Below are positions 5,768 through 6,765 of a stretch of DNA of 6,765 nucleotides, piece after piece (position 1 is the stretch's first letter; every line of letters starts with the position of its first letter). The stretch is from an uncultured Methylococcaceae bacterium (GTDB lineage Bacteria > Pseudomonadota > Gammaproteobacteria > Methylococcales > Methylomonadaceae), in contig CAIQND010000584.1 in NCBI GenBank assembly GCA_903873045.1, forward strand, positions 1 through 6,765, given 5' to 3'. The notes below the pieces were generated by a model that made no database searches, was not told the DNA's origin, and worked only from the letters and a program-made list of their open reading frames with translations. The position numbers and the translations under genes were made by a program.

Positions 5768-5783
5768 TGTAAGCTTTGCTACA
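5768..5783. promoter_or_regulatory. NifA upstream activator sequence (TGT-N10-ACA)
   Basis: TGTAAGCTTTGCTACA matches the palindromic NifA-binding consensus TGT-N10-ACA exactly. Its centre lies about 140 bp upstream of the predicted iscA transcription start, within the usual range for a looping enhancer. The stretch between it and the promoter is A/T-rich, as expected for a bendable or IHF-bound spacer. It also sits 20 bp ahead of the nifZ-family ATG, so it could influence that gene too. Confidence 0.75.
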
Positions 5784-5802
5784 AAAACCAAGGGGATATG
5801 AA

Positions 5803-6072
5803 ATGAAGATAGAAGATTTAGATTTAGGTGATGTCGTCTATGCCGCCACGACTATTATTGATGATGGTTCCATTCCCAATGGCCTCGAAGGCGAAATATT
5901 AGCCGAAGCAGGAACCCGTGGCGTTATTACGATGATTGGACATATAGAAGAGGAACCCAATCGCAGCATTTTTCTGGTACGCTTTGAAGATAAAGACATG
6001 AACCTGGGTAATCCGGTTGGCTGCTGGGTTGAAGATTTAGTTATGGATCCAAAGCTTGTTTATGATTGCTAA
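5803..6072 (+). CDS. nifZ: NifZ-family nitrogenase maturation protein
   Basis: The 89-aa product is essentially one NifZ domain: LGDVVYAATTIIDDGSIP, EILAEAGTRGVITMIGHIE, then FLVRFEDKD and GNPVGCWVEDL. The Gly-Asp, Asp-Gly-x-x-Pro, AGxxG and VGC-x(3)-(E/D)L pattern is what identifies the family. NifZ proteins assist formation of the second P-cluster of the MoFe protein; assigning that role here is by family. The ATG at 5803 is chosen because AGGGGA lies six bases upstream. An in-frame TTG at 5776 would overlap the NifA site and lacks a ribosome binding site. It is divergent from the iscA operon rather than next to nifW as in Azotobacter, so it may be a second, shorter nifZ paralogue. No clear promoter of its own is evident, only a weak sigma-54-like match at 5621-5636. 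Confidence 0.75.
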   Translation: MKIEDLDLGDVVYAATTIIDDGSIPNGLEGEILAEAGTRGVITMIGHIEEEPNRSIFLVRFEDKDMNLGNPVGCWVEDLVMDPKLVYDC

Positions 6073-6157
6073 AGATTTTCACCACGAAGACACGAAGAAA
6101 AAGATAGGGTTCTTGCGCTTCGTATTGAAGGCTACCCACTAAGACGGGATAGTTTGA

Positions 6158-6228
6158 GGTTAAGTCATTTGTGGTGAGTCCCTCGTCTGTGTTCAGGAGA
6201 ACCTTGTCGAACTATGAATGACTTAACC
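6158..6228. repeat. 12-bp perfect inverted repeat element
   Basis: GGTTAAGTCATT (6158-6169) and AATGACTTAACC (6217-6228) are perfect reverse complements 47 bp apart. The interior contains GTTCAGGAGAACCTTGTCGAAC (6191-6212, given here as two joined parts GTTCAGGAGAA and CCTTGTCGAAC), a degenerate inverted relative of the nearby TTCGACA repeat. It could be a MITE-like unit or a compound REP; no target duplication is evident. Confidence 0.55.
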
Positions 6229-6235
6229 GCTCACT

Positions 6236-6253
6236 CTTCGACAGGCTCAGGAC
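6236..6253 (+). repeat. dispersed repeat CTTCGACA(A/G)GCTCAGGAC, copy 1
   Basis: CTTCGACAGGCTCAGGAC recurs with one change at 6609-6626. This short motif resembles a palindromic repeat widespread in intergenic regions of many bacterial genomes, whose reverse complement reads GTCCTGAGC(C/T)TGTCGAAG. Confidence 0.65.
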
Positions 6254-6519
6254 GAACGGTTAAATAACTTTTGAACGTGGTTTTGAGGGTTTTCGGGGGC
6301 ATTATGTGGTGCTGTTGAGTCATCTGCTTAAGCATCGGTGGCGTTAAGGGTCAATCTTTATGGGCTTTTTTTTACTGTCGCTGGCTTGATCGTCGCTATT
6401 CGAACCGAACCCTCCTTTTAGCTGAATAAACTGTCATGAATAGTCATCAACCGCCTACCTTTGCCTTCTGTTGATAATCCGCAACGTACGCTCATTACTT
6501 GAATATCAGAAACTGCGTA

Positions 6520-6651
6520 GGCCGGAATAAGACTTTTCGAGCGCAAGCGAGTTGAGCGTTTCCGGCATCAGGCACGCGTGTGCCGGAAACGCCACCACGC
6601 GCTACGCCCTTCGACAAGCTCAGGACAGGCTTGGGTGGTCTTATTCCGGCC
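6520..6651. mobile_element. 132-bp palindromic element with perfect 14-bp terminal repeats
   Basis: GGCCGGAATAAGAC (6520-6533) is the exact reverse complement of GTCTTATTCCGGCC (6638-6651). Nested inside is a second perfect 12-bp inverted repeat, GCGTTTCCGGCA (6556-6567) with TGCCGGAAACGC (6581-6592). A competing small hairpin GGCAC-GCGT-GTGCC (6571-6584) overlaps it. The element also carries the CTTCGACAAGCTCAGGAC repeat. It has no ORF. No flanking duplication is visible, so a REP/BIME-type composite, mobilised by a tyrosine-type REP transposase, is as likely as a classical MITE. Confidence 0.62.
6609..6626 (+). repeat. dispersed repeat CTTCGACA(A/G)GCTCAGGAC, copy 2
   Basis: CTTCGACAAGCTCAGGAC matches 17 of 18 bases with the copy at 6236-6253. 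This copy lies inside the 132-bp palindromic element, suggesting nested or modular repeat growth. Confidence 0.65.
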
Positions 6652-6688
6652 AACCACACATGAGCCGCAATATACAGGTATCGTCACC

Positions 6689-6730
6689 GTAGAGACGCGA
6701 TTTATCGCGTCTCTATTTATCGCGTCCCTA
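6689..6730. repeat. hairpin with tandemly duplicated 3' arm
   Basis: TAGAGACGCGA (6690-6700) pairs perfectly with TCGCGTCTCTA (6705-6715) around a TTTA loop. The loop plus right arm is then repeated in tandem: 6701-6715 and 6716-6730 agree at 14 of 15 bases. The left arm could therefore pair with either copy. A further GACGCGA occurs at the window edge (6759-6765), hinting that the array continues. Confidence 0.7.
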
Positions 6731-6765
6731 CATCCGAAAACCCACGGGTTATCATTTAGACGCGA

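Larger units (their letters stand above)
6073..6765. other. gene-free, repeat-dense region after nifZ
   Basis: No reading frame of convincing length or composition is present on either strand. The stretch contains a CACCACGAAGACACGAAG motif (about 6081-6098), several classes of inverted repeat described separately, and two copies of the CTTCGACA(A/G)GCTCAGGAC repeat. No tRNA or rRNA signature is visible. It looks like an intergenic accumulation zone for short palindromic elements. About 6260-6515 shows no recognisable structure. Confidence 0.7.

Noticed and set aside
6231..6335. 34-codon minus-strand frame ending VRPEPVEE
   Set aside because: Its C-terminus is simply the translation of the dispersed TTCGACAGGCTCAGGAC repeat, and there is no ribosome binding site or conserved domain; most likely chance.
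6353..6374. T-run (GGGCTTTTTTTT) as an intrinsic terminator for nifZ
   Set aside because: No stable stem precedes the T-run, and it lies about 300 bp after the gene.

Overview
The window carries part of a nitrogen-fixation (nif) cluster, almost certainly from a gammaproteobacterium. The minus-strand order iscA(nif)-nifU-nifS-nifV-[48-aa ORF]-cysE-[TPR-like gene] closely parallels the Azotobacter-type arrangement iscA(nif)-nifUSV-cysE1. Moderate GC content and intergenic spaces full of short palindromic repeats would suit a gammaproteobacterial methanotroph (Methylococcales) or a related environmental lineage. That placement is inference from gene style and layout, not from a marker gene.

Layout, following transcription from right to left. 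A 203-bp intergenic region (5600-5802) separates the divergently read iscA (minus) and a nifZ-family gene (plus). It holds a near-perfect sigma-54 -24/-12 promoter facing iscA (5646-5661) and a perfect NifA-type TGT-N10-ACA site (5768-5783). From there the minus strand runs iscA (5246-5599), nifU (4099-5004), nifS (2891-4102, overlapping the nifU end), nifV (1573-2697), a previously easy-to-miss 48-codon ORF (1412-1558), cysE (577-1368) and a TPR-like gene (79-576) that starts directly at the cysE stop (TAAATG). The window ends (1-78) in an intergenic inverted repeat.

Functionally this is the cofactor-supply arm of nitrogenase assembly. CysE makes O-acetylserine for cysteine synthesis. NifS mobilises sulfur from cysteine, NifU assembles Fe-S clusters with IscA(nif) as an accessory carrier, and NifV makes the homocitrate ligand of FeMo-co. 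The NifZ-family protein probably helps mature the MoFe protein P-cluster.

The most notable non-coding feature is a pair of about 100-120 bp MITE-like elements, nearly identical over an 88-bp core. They sit in opposite orientation in the iscA/nifU gap (5069-5171) and the nifS/nifV gap (2741-2859). Each is flanked by its own different 8-bp direct repeat, so they look like independent insertions into an operon. They place strong GC-rich hairpins on both sides of nifU-nifS. Positions 6073-6765 contain no credible gene. They are packed with several families of inverted repeats, including a 132-bp element with perfect 14-bp terminal inverted repeats.
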